64,000 nucleotides of DNA, from NCBI RefSeq assembly GCF_029784165.1, contig NC_073694.1, forward strand, positions 43,941,639 through 44,005,638. Reading direction: 5' to 3'. Both the position numbers and the translations under genes were made by a program. This document shows, one piece after another, positions 47,196 to 57,174 of this stretch. The notes below the pieces were generated by a model that saw nothing but the letters and a program-made list of their open reading frames with translations, was not told the DNA's origin and did no database searches. Position 1 is the stretch's first letter; each line of letters opens with the position of its first letter. The stretch comes from Wyeomyia smithii. Its lineage: Eukaryota; Arthropoda; Insecta; Diptera; Culicidae.

Positions 47196-48152
47196 AAATC
47201 GGTTAGTTTTCGATGGATTTCCTTCGTTCTTGCAGCAATAGATTGGAAAATCTTCTAAGATTCTTCCCAAATGAATATAATTGTAATTTTAATATTCAAA
47301 CTATTGCACTATTGAAAATAGTCAAGCCTTGCCAAAACGGAAAATTCGACGTCTGATTGGTCGTTATATGATTGCTTCCCAAGCACGGTCGACAGAATCA
47401 TACACCTTGCAATTTAAAACATGCTATTTGGTCTATATAAGAGCCTGTTTCAGCCGAAGCTGCTCATAATAGTTCTAGACAGCGACAACAGCAGTCGTCC
47501 TCCCTTAACAGCAGCAGTAGCAGTGCAGTGGATACCAGCGATAGTGGATAGCGGCCAAAGCTGTGGCATAGCAATGGATAGCGCACTGGTTGCAGCGGAT
47601 TTAGCATCGATAGCAGCTGGGCAAGCTGATGCAGGAACAGCTGATACCAATGGCAGCGTATAGCGGTTACAACCAGGGTTGCCACATTTATATCTGTATT
47701 TTTCTTTGAAAATATCTGTGTGTATAAACTCAGAATCTTGGATGGAAAAAATTTACTTGCAGAACATATTTAAACAAATTCATTCTTCTCTACATGATGT
47801 TCATACAGGTTTTTGTTAAATTTATTTTTTAAAGTTTTCGTTAATTTAATATTAGAAACTCCTTCTTGTTCTGCAACGTAGCTTTCAGCTTTTTAAATTG
47901 AGATCATTAGCTTAGGGGCCATGCAATTTCTGGTTTCAATTATATATTAAAAGTATGCGTTCTAAACAAACCGAAGAGTGTAGATTTATATAAAAAATTC
48001 TCACAAATGATCTGTAATAGAAACTTGAAATTACCATCCCGCCTAATGGTGTTCAACAGCTCAGACCAAGTTAAGTCATTTGTTCCAATGAATCTTCCGG
48101 TCAAAAAGTTTTTTTTTCAAGCGTGCGAAATTCGTTAGACAGCCCTTGTCAG

Positions 48153-48420
48153 TCAGTTATTATTACGAATTTGGGGAATTATCGCATCATTTAAATTTTC
48201 CAATTTCACGAACGATTTAAGATTACTTAAAGCTGCCATTTTTATAACAGGATCGGTGAAATCGCTCCTCTTTGCAATTAGTTTTACGAATTTTGAATAG
48301 GAATCCTGACAAATATTTCGAAACGTTCGTTTTCGGGCTTCGTTCAAGTCACATTCCATTTCTTCTTTATCGATACCTACATAATCCTGATGTTGTTTTT
48401 TTACAAAACTTTGAAAATCG
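48153..48420 (-). pseudogene. possible hAT transposase remnant
   Basis: A minus-strand frame with ECDLNEARKRTFRNICQDSY and FVKLIAKRSDFTDPVIKMAA, then LSNLKSFVKLENLNDAIIPQ. This resembles the helical stretch before the C-terminal dimerisation region of hAT transposases (R.RC..F...L...L). It lies inside an element with hAT ends, which supports the reading, but no catalytic residues or BED finger are visible. It is short (about 69-90 codons) and ends at a stop. Confidence 0.4.
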
Positions 48421-48482
48421 AATCGAATTCTACATTTAAAATTGATTTCAGTTCATTGGTATAACAAAAAAATCTGTAAAAT

Positions 48483-49267
48483 CCATCGCGTGCGTCGTAC
48501 GCAGAGGATCGCGATGCTTGGCAAGAAATATACTCATGGTTAGTTTTCGTAATAAGCGCGCAACATTGTTATATTCTGTTTTTCAGGTGTGTTTTTCGCG
48601 GAATCGTATCGTTTTTTTTTAGAGCAGACAAAGTGTGTACGAGAAACGTCGTTGGTCGATCAATTAGGTAGAAAATGCCCGGTTGACCGAACCCCTAGTG
48701 ACTCCGCGTCGATACCTTCATGAGGTCGAATTATCTGCAGATAGATCAACAACGCGCAATAGATTTCGGTGTAAAGAGGATCACCTTACGAAGAGATATC
48801 ATATCATTTCAAGTTGTCCCAATTTGATCATTGTTACATTGTAAAACTGAATAAGTTCGAATCGCATTATGAATATCATGGCGGATATAATTAACTTGTT
48901 CGCGCGATACTTGTTCTAAAGAACCCGACACTCGAAACCAGCGCATCGTTTACCAAAACGAACCCTGCTGTGTACCTTGCCCTTTCTCCAACATCCCAGT
49001 GATTTCTCGTGGAAATGCAGAGGTGTTCTCGGCTTCCAATAAGCGAGAATCACGTCAACATTTTCATATACAAATTCCTTCTTTGACCTGCATTATATAG
49101 GATGCGGCCGGCGCTAGTATTGCCTAAAATAAAGACTAAGGTCACCAGATTTTACACATTGAGGATGCATGTTAGTCCCAAGCATCATCTGTTGGTTCTC
49201 TGTGTAATTACAGCTGATCTGGCAATAACGGAGTAGCAACCGCGGGCGGTAAATCATACTCATGCTC
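48483..49267 (+). mobile_element. retroposon copy nested in hAT D
   Basis: Flanked by ATAACAAAAAAATCTGTAAA (48461-) and ATAACAAGAAAATCTGTAAA (49268-), 22-base direct repeats with one difference. About 785 bp. Its 3' half aligns by eye, opposite in orientation, to 43208-43945: GTGGAAATGCAGAGG, GATGCGGCCGGCGC, ACATTGAGGATG, TAGTCCCAAG and GGAGTAGCAAC, then a tail ATACTCATGCTC. Part of the flanking repeat is a motif common in the hAT ends, so the duplication is slightly less secure than at 43188. Confidence 0.65.
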
Positions 49268-50488
49268 ATAACAAGAAAATCTGTAAAATCTGTATTTTTG
49301 GCAATATTCTGTAATTCTGTAATACAGATTCTGTATTGCTTTTTCAGTTCAAAAATCTGTAAAATACAGAAAAATCTGTATATGTGGCATCCCTGGTTAC
49401 AACTGTGGCACGGCTACGGAAAGCGTAGCAGTTGCAGCAGGTATCAGCATCGATAGCAGCTGATGCAGTGAGGCACTTTAGTGAAATGCAGTCTCTGTGC
49501 GATAGAGGGCACTAGTAAATGCATTCAATGAAAAGTTGATTCATTTTGACAACACATGAGCCGTCTAGTTTTGAATGTTAAATAAGCTTTTCACTCAGGA
49601 TGAAATAAAAACCTGATGATTGTAGAGTTAATGTTTTCTCTTGAGTTCATTTACATTTTTAAATTTGTAAAAGTTATAAATTTTACTTTATCTCCGTGTC
49701 TCAGAACGTGCTGAATTATCTTTTCCTTCAGTCATAAGCAAGACATCCGAAAAAATTTCATTATCTCAAAATTTAAAAATTGTCAAGTCCCAACCATGAC
49801 AAGCAACTTAGCGCAAAATTCTATTAATCTGATTAGTCAACGTTTATTTACTAGTAAAAACGATTGACATGCAAGCAGCCGTGTTATTTTTCTTGTAAAA
49901 GTATTCTACTTCAACCTTGCGGTCGAGGCTTTGCACACAACCCTCCTGTGATTTTTAGTAAATAAAATAAAAAATAGTCCGTTAATGATGACAAAAAAAA
50001 ACTTTGTTAAGCTGTGTTTGACCAATAAATAGTTAATGGGTTCAATGATGGCAATTTCGGTCACGGGTTTCTTTAAAACACGTTTTATTATGTCAAAGCC
50101 AACGTTTCAAGGATATATTTCCTCGTCCTCAGGGCAACTACGATTAACAGTTTACAATTTACATAAATTAGTCACACGAATTAAGTTATTACATACACAA
50201 CTTACAAACAAAACAAACAAGTTCTCGTCAAAATATGGTGCATTGGTGTAAAATTGCTTTAGGTCAACTGCACTACACTATGGATATAAAATATACAAAA
50301 TATTAATTGGTTTGTGACTTTTCAAAATTTAAAAAAAAAAAAAACGCAAACGGATGAGATACACTTACACAGTATCTTCCAACACACATCACACACGATT
50401 AAAGCCGTCGGGAAATGTTGCGTCAAAACGGGGAGAAATAATGTTGCAAGACAGAGATAGAGAGTGCTAGAGACTGTAGTAGTCTGCA

Positions 50489-50929
50489 TCAACATGTGAG
50501 AGATCGCAGCGTGCCGGAGTAAGCGATGCTTAAGTTGTTCGTGTCCGTTCTATAATTTATTGCGGATCTGTCACATGCGATGTAACACATTTCTAACACC
50601 TGTAATGCTTGAATCCTGTCATCCGAAGTTAAAATTCTAGTGTTGGCTATATTGAAACTGTGATTTTCTTCTATCGCATGCTTCATCAACGCCGTCTTTT
50701 TAAACTCATCTTCCCTTCCCTCCCTTTCAGTGCTAGAATCTCTATACTGTTCGTAGCGTTTCATGAGAGAGCGGTGCGCGGCAAGACGGTTCTTCAGTTG
50801 CTGTGTAGTCATACCAATGTATGAGCTATCGCAGTCTGCACACGGGATACGGTATATAACGTTTCTTTTTGAAAGATGCGAAGAAGAGTCTTTGAGTTTC
50901 GTGAAAAGTAGTCTGTTGGCTTTGACGCA
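50489..50929 (-). pseudogene. Penelope GIY-YIG endonuclease, cut off by a stop
   Basis: In the same frame as the RT, directly after the TAA: CVKANRLLFTKLKDSSSHLS, RNVIYRIPCADCDSSYIGMT (50810-50866), LKNRLAAHRS, ALMKHAIEENHSFNI and RIQALQVLEMCYIA. It thus has the GIY (here IYR), YIG, downstream Arg, His and Glu of the family, with CADC as part of the usual zinc-binding insertion. A domestic ATG at 50812 would miss the GIY-YIG start, so it is not an independent gene. With read-through of one codon RT and nuclease would form one protein of about 780 residues. Confidence 0.85.
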
Positions 50930-52831
50930 TTAGAAACTCAGACTGATATTTTCATGGTTCTTTTTAATGCTGCGTGCAAGTGCGGGTGTGAGGCCGTCAA
51001 CATGGTGCAAAGATCGATATACTTTTGGTTCCGAGTTTACTTCCTCAACAACGTTATTCGTGCTTTGGTTGATAAATCTGTTGATTAACCGATTTATCAG
51101 TGAGCTCGGATAGTTGTTGGTAAGCAAGTGTTCGCGTACTATCTGCTTATTTTCCGTGAGCGATTTGTTCGTCGATAATCGAAACACTCTCCCAATAAAA
51201 CCGGTTGCCGTATTCAATTTCTGTGCCAGCGGGTGCATCGAGAGAAAATTAAGAATTCTCTCGGAAGCGACAGGTTTCTTATACCACTCGGTAACGATTT
51301 TTTGTTCGTTGGTTCTAATAAGAACCATATCTAAATACGGAAAACGGTTGTTATTTTCTACCTCATATGTGAATTGAATATGTGAGTCGAACCCGTTGAG
51401 AGCGTTCCTCACATATTCAATCTTGTCAGCTGGGAGAGCGGTGAACAAATCGTCGACGTATTTTTTAATACATGGAATGTGTACATCGATCTTCGCAAGC
51501 ACATCATCAAGTAATGTAGTCATTACAAGATCAGCTAAAGCAGGTGACAAAGGAATCCCCATGGCTGTCCCCTCCTTTTGCCGGTAATAAGCCCCACGGA
51601 AGGTGAAATAACTGGACGAGATGTTAAACTCAATGAGCTTGATAAAAACATTTTGATCTTTGATCGTCGTATTTTTCTCGATCAAGTTCCAATTATTTCT
51701 CACCGCTTGTACCACCAAGTCTCTCGGTATGCAAGTGAACAGGCTTACCACATCAAACGATACCAATACATAGTTGGGGGGAAGTGTGACGTTGTTAATA
51801 AACGTACAGAACTCATATGAGTTGCGTACGTTATATTTCTCGTGGTCTATCGAATGATGCAGAATGCTAGCAAGGTATTTTGAGAGATCATATGTTGGGC
51901 AGTTTATGCATGACAGTATGACCCTCAGTGGATTGCCGTCTTTATGAATCTTAGGTAGTCCATAAATTTTAGGGCAAGTCGCGTTGTATGTAGTTAGCCG
52001 ATTCTTGGTGGGTTGATCAATTATTTTTTGGTCGAATAGTGATTTCACCAGCGTGTTATTTTTCGTTTGAATTTTGCTTGTCCAATCCGCGTCGATCCTT
52101 TCGTATGTGTCGATGTCGTCAATAAGGGCTCTCATTTTTGACTCATTATCTTCTCTCTTCATTATAACTGTTTTATTACCCTTATCGGCGGTTACAACAC
52201 ATAAGTCTAGATTTTCTCGGATGAACTTTTTGCTGACATGACATGCTTCGATCAAAAAACGATTAATAGTGTCTGGTGGTGATGAATGACCACCGTTCGT
52301 TAGCCTGTTCATATGATTTTGAATTATGTTGATGTACTGATTGCGACAAACCATTTGCAAACTCCCATCTCTTTCGGACTGTAGAATTGATTCCAAGTCC
52401 GCGATAATCTTGAAATATGGAATTTCTTGATTATTTTCCAACGGCAAGGCGAACTTGGGACCATAGCCCAAAAGAACCATCGTTTCTTGGGGAATAACAA
52501 CATCTGTGATGTTTTTAACCCAAGAATCGTTCACTTTGAGTTTGTTTGTTTTTTCAATTTCAACTCTTTTGTAGAGACGTTGAAATTTGCGGCTTGTCGT
52601 AATCTGCAACGATCGACATTTTCTTTGAAAGAATGTTTCCTGGCGCTCGAAGAAATGTGTGTATGTGTTAGAGGGGGATACTTGCGTGATTTTGCTCGTG
52701 AGGGTAGCTTTCGTTTTCTCTAGCGTTTTGATTTTGTGAAAACTATCGCTGATTTCGACGTTCAGGATCGTGCGTTTGAAACGGTCCATCGCCTTCTCCA
52801 GCTTCCCTCTGTATGGACTGGCATCCTCCAA
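50930..52831 (-). CDS. Penelope-like reverse transcriptase
   Basis: 633 codons. The listed start is TTG with an in-frame stop just before it; the first ATG is 14 codons later (MDRFKRTILN) and is the more natural start. Landmarks: VTADKGNKTVIM (213-224), CPKIYGLPKIHKDGNPLR (286-303), motif A YVLVSFDVVSLFTCIP (354-369), motif B GTAMGIPLSPALADLVM (421-437), motif C YVDD (458-461), FPYLDMVLIR (497-506). All three catalytic aspartates are present. The N-terminal third is helix-rich and basic. Length fits the RT part of Penelope proteins (whole protein about 750-850). The frame ends in a TAA at the position where the nuclease linker begins. Confidence 0.92.
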   Translation of the reverse strand: MEDASPYRGKLEKAMDRFKRTILNVEISDSFHKIKTLEKTKATLTSKITQVSPSNTYTHFFERQETFFQRKCRSLQITTSRKFQRLYKRVEIEKTNKLKVNDSWVKNITDVVIPQETMVLLGYGPKFALPLENNQEIPYFKIIADLESILQSERDGSLQMVCRNQYINIIQNHMNRLTNGGHSSPPDTINRFLIEACHVSKKFIRENLDLCVVTADKGNKTVIMKREDNESKMRALIDDIDTYERIDADWTSKIQTKNNTLVKSLFDQKIIDQPTKNRLTTYNATCPKIYGLPKIHKDGNPLRVILSCINCPTYDLSKYLASILHHSIDHEKYNVRNSYEFCTFINNVTLPPNYVLVSFDVVSLFTCIPRDLVVQAVRNNWNLIEKNTTIKDQNVFIKLIEFNISSSYFTFRGAYYRQKEGTAMGIPLSPALADLVMTTLLDDVLAKIDVHIPCIKKYVDDLFTALPADKIEYVRNALNGFDSHIQFTYEVENNNRFPYLDMVLIRTNEQKIVTEWYKKPVASERILNFLSMHPLAQKLNTATGFIGRVFRLSTNKSLTENKQIVREHLLTNNYPSSLINRLINRFINQSTNNVVEEVNSEPKVYRSLHHVDGLTPALARSIKKNHENISLSF

Positions 52832-52849
52832 TAATCATTGAACCCATTA

Positions 52850-53579
52850 AAAAAAACTTTGGTTGACTGCTGAACGAGTTCTATTGTAGCTTCTTATAAA
52901 AAAACTTGGCTAAACATGCATAACTCGTGTATAGCTCCTCTACTAGTTTTAGGGGCATTTATTGGGGCATATTTGTAATCGCCGCCTGCTGCACTGCGAC
53001 TTGCCGAAGCTTTGCTTACTGCTGGTAGTTTCACTTTCTCGTAAATCATTCTCTTGCAATAGTAATCGGACAGACATTGAAGACTAAATTTGTGCAAATC
53101 TGTTGCTATGACTACTGTTAACCATCACATGCGCAAATGTGTTGTTATGCGCAATGCAACTAGATTGACAATAGTTTTTGTCAGTGGCAGTTTTAGTTAA
53201 TTATAAATTGATGATAAAAAATAATATTAAACCTTTCACAATGGGTTGTTTCTTTCGCTTGAATATTAAAATTGTTGTAAAATTGGTTACACTGCGAGCG
53301 TTTTGTTTATCTTCTCCTGGCGCATTTTGACCCGCCTCAAATAAATATAGAAACTTTAGTTAGGGCTGTACATTAACCTATGGCAAGGCGAATTGCCTCG
53401 CGACGCTCGTCGCGCTTACTGTGTCATCTTCCAAAGACTAAAAATTTCGCGTTTATAGTGACTTGGCCACGATTTCAGCTCTGATTACTCGCTTAAAAAG
53501 ACTCTAAATTTGTTCAATATTGCAGTAGTGAACGTCACAAAATATCAATTTTCCGCTTCTTGGTAGATGCACAGCCAAT
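52850..53579. other. no gene recognised
   Basis: Flank of the Penelope-like element. A 67-codon minus frame (52894-53097) has no motif. Nothing else seen. Confidence 0.4.
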
Positions 53580-53735
53580 TTTCTAATCGATTGCTGTAAG
53601 AATGAAGGATATCCATTGAAAACAGGCTGAGTTAAAGCATTCGAAAGTGAACAGTTTTGGTGACGCTCTCGATGTTTTCGGTCTTTTAATTTGCACCCCT
53701 ATGTTGTCGTTAGACGTAATTCTATGTCAAAAAAA
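53580..53735 (-). repeat. dispersed repeat family Q, copy 2 (left end, inverted)
   Basis: On the minus strand: ATAGAATTACGTCTAACGAC, AACATAGGGGTGCAAATT, GACCGAAAACATCGAGAGCG, TTCACTTTCGAATG and ACTCAG. It matches 55900-56040 and 57175-57310 in order. Only the left end of the family is present. Confidence 0.75.
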
Positions 53736-55880
53736 AAAAAAACAAATGAGTTTTAAAGATTATTAGGTTAATAAAATACATCAATTCGATTTGAGTCAAC
53801 ATCATAAACGACGTCTCTCGATAGTCAAAACGGTTTGATTCGAACCTGCAAGCAACTCAACTACATAGTGAGAATACACGCTGAATGTTAAAATCCTAAA
53901 CACGTGCTGCTGTGTGAATTTCATAATATTTTCATGTTTCCCCTCCGTCATTTAGGTCTCCGTTAATTAAATCCTAAATGAATATAAATCGACTAGAAAA
54001 TTGCTCTCGTTCCCTTCTGTGTTTCCAACAACGTCAGTCAATGACGGCTTGGTTCCGAAACCGAGAACAGTTCATTGATACCGTGTCATGGTTATTGTAC
54101 GTCAGCAAGCAAGCAAATACGCGTCAGCCAACTAGATGAAACGGCTGTCAGAAGACATTGACGAATGAAGCCTCGACTTTGGGTCGAATTCCCTGAAATT
54201 ATGCAGCTTACACAATTGAGTATCTAGAGCCGGTAAAACTCTGAATTTTTTAAGTTCACTCATTTCATTCACGTTTTAACACTTGTTGTAATATAGCGTT
54301 AAACTCCAATAAATTATGTCACTAATAGAAAAACAGCACGACACCAAACTGGCACCACTTTCTCCGGCATGCTGCTGCTGAAGAAGCTCAGTTACATGTT
54401 CGATTCTAGTTGAGAGTGCGCTCGATGCGTTCGCTGCTTCCCCCCAATTCCCACATCCCAACCCGAGCGCGGCACACTCCGGCCGCAACGTTGGCATGTG
54501 ATGGTTATTAAATGCTTTCCTCGCATATCGAGTAGCTCGCGGAAAAGCACACGCCACCACGGTGGGTCTGTTTATTTACATAACCTTCCTGGCAGATGCC
54601 GGTTTAGTTAGCACACCGCCACCCACCTTCCGGTCGTACGACGTTGATGCTGGAAACGGCGGAATCTGCCAAAGTGGTGGTAGATTTGCACGGGTGCTCT
54701 TGAAGCGTGTAGTAGTACTTACTGTTGTTGCTAAATTGAAGGACTCTGTTGTTCTTCTTACGTTCCGCTGAAGCACTTGCCTGCGCTGCCTTAGGTGTCG
54801 GTAGAAATGGGTGTAAAATGTTTCGCTGCCACTGCTGTTCACCGGCGAAAGTAATTGTTTTTCCGGGTAATTGATGAGTTTCAGTTGAAGTCACTAGAAT
54901 TGCAGCTTGACGGGAGTAAGCGAGCTTGCCAAGTTGCGAAGGAAATTCCAAGTGGCTGTTTGAATAATATTGGTTTGGTTTGAAGTGAACGGAGAAATAA
55001 ATTTTACCAAAAAGAAAAGCAAAAAAGCAGTAAATTTAATATTGCATTAATGTGTTGGAGGAAAAAAAAATTGACCCGACCTAACACTAACAAGATCAAA
55101 ATATAAAAGTTTACACTTCGCTCCACCATCACATAAACACATGTGGCTGAACACGAATTCCTTTCATCTTTTTTGCTGCTGCTTGTGCTGCATAGGGATG
55201 AACGTTGAAATTTTTCTGCAGCATACTTTTGGTGTACAAAAATTTTCTTATTAAATATATTTGGCTGCCGGCCTCCGAATAGGTCAACAGCCGAATAACG
55301 AACTCTCGGGGGCTGAACTAATATTCCGTAGTGCGCACCTCATACTACCACCGAAAATCCTCTCGAGTTCATCGAATTTTAGGCAAAATATTTATCGAGG
55401 GTGAGCAACTTTAAACCATTTTAATGGCGGTACAGTCTAGCTTTCGAGTACACACACTAGCAACTGTACCGGACGGGTTTCAGGAGTTGAAATCGTGCTA
55501 GGAAAAATATAGTTAAATTTTCTTTACAAATCTTGGGAGCATTAGATTTGAAGTTAAATTTATTAATATTGGCTAATGCAAAACACATGCTTGAAATGGT
55601 GCATATCTTGATGAAAATAGGTTGCTTTTTATATTTCGTCATTCAAGCTCAGTGAAGTTATCTTGCGCACGCTCCACAAAACCGTCCTTGTCAATGCTGG
55701 ATGCTTATAAGAGTGTCAATCGAAATCAACTTTTCGGAAGACGTTTAACGGTAGAACTTAGAAGTTTCGTCTTCTCTAAAGAAGTCCCCATGCTAAATTT
55801 CAGTTGAACCGGACTCGAAGAAGTTGAAATTTCATTTTTAAAATCGATGAAAAGCACTGCTAGTAGTTCATGAAATATTC
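53736..55880. other. no gene recognised
   Basis: Open frames of 88-115 codons overlap on both strands between 54276 and 54951, in a GC-richer patch (54400-54700). They lack domains and cannot be chosen between. The rest is AT-rich with a poly-A run near 53733. Confidence 0.4.
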
Positions 55881-55889
55881 GATATCGAA

Positions 55890-56250
55890 TTTTTACGTAG
55901 AATTGCGTCTTACGGCAACATATTCAGGGGTCCAATTTCAATACAGGGATCCAATTTCAAAAACCGAAAACATCGAGAGCGTCACGAAAATTGTCCACTT
56001 TCAAACGTTTTAAACTCAGTCAGTTACCAACAGATTTCATCTCAGCACCCTTCCAAATGCAGAAAATTGTAATCTGATTGTTCGAACTATTGTACTATTG
56101 AAAATTGTCAAGCCTCGTCGAAACGCAGATGTAAACCTCTGATTGGTCGCTTAATGTTTCTTTCCCTAACAAGGTCGACAGAATATACCTAGTTGACTAG
56201 GAATGCTCGCTGAAAAAACGAACGAAAGAACGTGTTAGTGGCCCTGAGAG
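55890..56250 (+). repeat. dispersed repeat family Q, copy 3
   Basis: Blocks in order: GTAGAATTGCGTCTTACGGC, a duplicated GGG(T/A)(C/T)CCAATTTCAA (about 55928-55965), CCGAAAACATCGAGAGCG, ACTCAGTCAGTT, TTGTACTATTGAAAATTGTC, CTCTGATTGGTCGCTTAATG and AGGTCGACAGAATATACC. It ends near GGAATGCTCGCTG. It joins the left-end and middle blocks of the family, which shows that copy 1 (47196-) and the end-only copies belong together. Confidence 0.75.
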
Positions 56251-56614
56251 GGACCGGTTGTAATTTATACTTGCTCTCGTGATAGATGGCAGCAGATAAC
56301 ATAAATGCAGCACTTACGCTATTGCGTCTTAAAACAAAACGGTTATAGTTTGACATCACAGCAGAATTTCAACCTTTATACCATAATGTCTACCATCGGC
56401 AATATCAAACAAGCAACAACCTGCTTACATTCGACACGGGAACAAGAACATTGTCTCCTGTCAAGCCGCAGCACGACACGATACAATGTTATTTTGTTGC
56501 CTTTAGGTGAGCTGTAAATGTAGGCGGGGCTATTCAGAAGATAGTTTTAAACCAGAATAAAATGAGAACTTTTTCTCGTACATTAGTATTGCGACATACG
56601 AAATAAAATTTTCT

Positions 56615-56689
56615 GAACGTTGAAGAATGGTATAACTAGAAATAAATAAGTCACGTCTCTATTTCCAGTTATATCATTCTCCAACGTTC
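56615..56689. repeat. 75-nt hairpin, 30-bp arms
   Basis: The arms 56615-56644 and 56660-56689 pair with 3 mismatches around a 15-base loop: GAACGTTGAAGAATGGTATA pairs with TATATCATTCTCCAACGTTC. Flanking TTTT and AAAA could extend it. Size and shape resemble a microRNA precursor or a tiny foldback element. It falls between the two segmental duplication units. Confidence 0.9.
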
Positions 56690-56940
56690 GAAAAAAAATA
56701 TTGTATCACAGTGGATATCGCACGCGATTTGAGCATCAAGGCTACTACATGTATTTGGAAGAGCATAATGAATGATTATTATTAAACTGGAACTGTGGTT
56801 TGATGCTGCTGCAAATGCACGGCAACAATCTGCTTCCATTCGACACGGGGACGGGAACATTGTCTCCTGTCAAGCCGCAACACGACACGATACAATGATA
56901 GTTTGTTGCCTTTATGAGAGCTCTATCGGTCCGACTCGAC

Positions 56941-57003
56941 AGATTTGATTTGATTTGATTTTTATTCGAGAGTCTTAAACCTGAGGGGTTATTCAGCTCT
57001 TCC
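56941..57003 (-). repeat. 3' end of a retroposon with an AATCA-repeat tail
   Basis: On the minus strand: AGAGCTGAATAACCCCTCAG, GTTTAAGACTCTCGAATAAA, then AATCAAATCAAATCAAATC. Pentameric AATCA tails mark LINE or SINE 3' ends. It explains most of the extra DNA in the second duplication unit. Confidence 0.55.
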
Positions 57004-57174
57004 GGCGAGGCTATTCAGAAGACAGCTCTAAATCAGAATAAAATGAGATTTACTGTGTCAGAGCGGATATCGCACGCTATCATGAAGCATTTATGAATTT
57101 ATTAATATCATTTCTTTTCAATTTTCATTTTTCTTTCAACAGAGTCAACTTAAGCACATCGATCAGTGCGCTAT

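Larger units (their letters stand above)
47674..49395. mobile_element. hAT element D, carrying a nested retroposon
   Basis: 1722 bp with perfect 8-bp target duplication GTTACAAC (47666-47673, 49396-49403). Termini are CAGGGTTGCCACAT at the left and CAGGGATGCCACAT read from the right. ATCTGTA/TACAGA motifs are repeated inside both ends (47690-47720, 49280-49385). About 785 bases of its length are a nested insert (48483-49267); the remaining body is about 0.9 kb and holds a transposase remnant on the minus strand. Confidence 0.93.
47196..49955 (+). repeat. dispersed repeat family Q, copy 1, interrupted by hAT D
   Basis: Shares with 55890-56250 the blocks TTCCCAAATG, CTATTG(C/T)ACTATTGAAAAT, GTCAAGCC, TCTGATTGGTCG and AGGTCGACAGAAT. 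Past these it has a TATA-like CTATATAAGAG (47433-47443) and a CAG/GTA-rich stretch (47480-47660, resuming 49404-49480). The right end has CAACCTTGCGGTCG (49912-49926), as at 57439. The 80-codon frame at 47421-47663 is low-complexity (Ala/Ser/Asp) and not convincing as a protein. Confidence 0.55.
50034..52849 (-). mobile_element. Penelope-like element, nearly intact
   Basis: Reading leftwards: a 5' end near 52849, an RT and GIY-YIG endonuclease frame (52831-50489), then about 450 bases of 3' sequence. The first and last bases, TAATGGGTTCAATGAT, form a 16-bp perfect inverted repeat (52834-52849 and 50034-50049). A-rich DNA AAAAAAAACTTTG lies just outside each end and may be target duplication. 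Penelope-like elements combine a telomerase-related RT with a GIY-YIG nuclease and often have inverted or LTR-like ends. Preservation is far better than the LOA and RTE copies, so the insertion looks younger. Confidence 0.88.
56413..57051. repeat. diverged segmental duplication, two units about 410 bp apart
   Basis: GCAACAACCTGCTTACATTC to GGTGAGCT (56413-56515) recurs at 56822-56922 with about 85% identity by eye, including CATTGTCTCCTGTCAAGCCG and AACACGACACGATACAATG. GGCTATTCAGAAGATAG and ACCAGAATAAAATGAGA (56526-56568) recur at 57007-57049. GTGGATATCGCACGCGAT (56711) recurs near 57062. The second unit carries an extra piece at 56923-57003. Confidence 0.8.

Noticed and set aside
47421..47663. 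80-codon Ala/Ser-rich frame after a TATA-like box
   Set aside because: Low-complexity CAG/GTA-rich repeat DNA; removing the adjacent hAT does not extend the frame because a stop precedes the insertion site.
50036..52723. plus-strand frames of 63-98 codons across the Penelope element
   Set aside because: Shadows of the strong minus-strand RT and nuclease frame.
54276..54951. overlapping 69-115-codon frames on both strands as a host exon
   Set aside because: No domain, no conserved motif, competing frames on both strands, no splice-linked partner. GC-richer composition alone explains the lack of stops.
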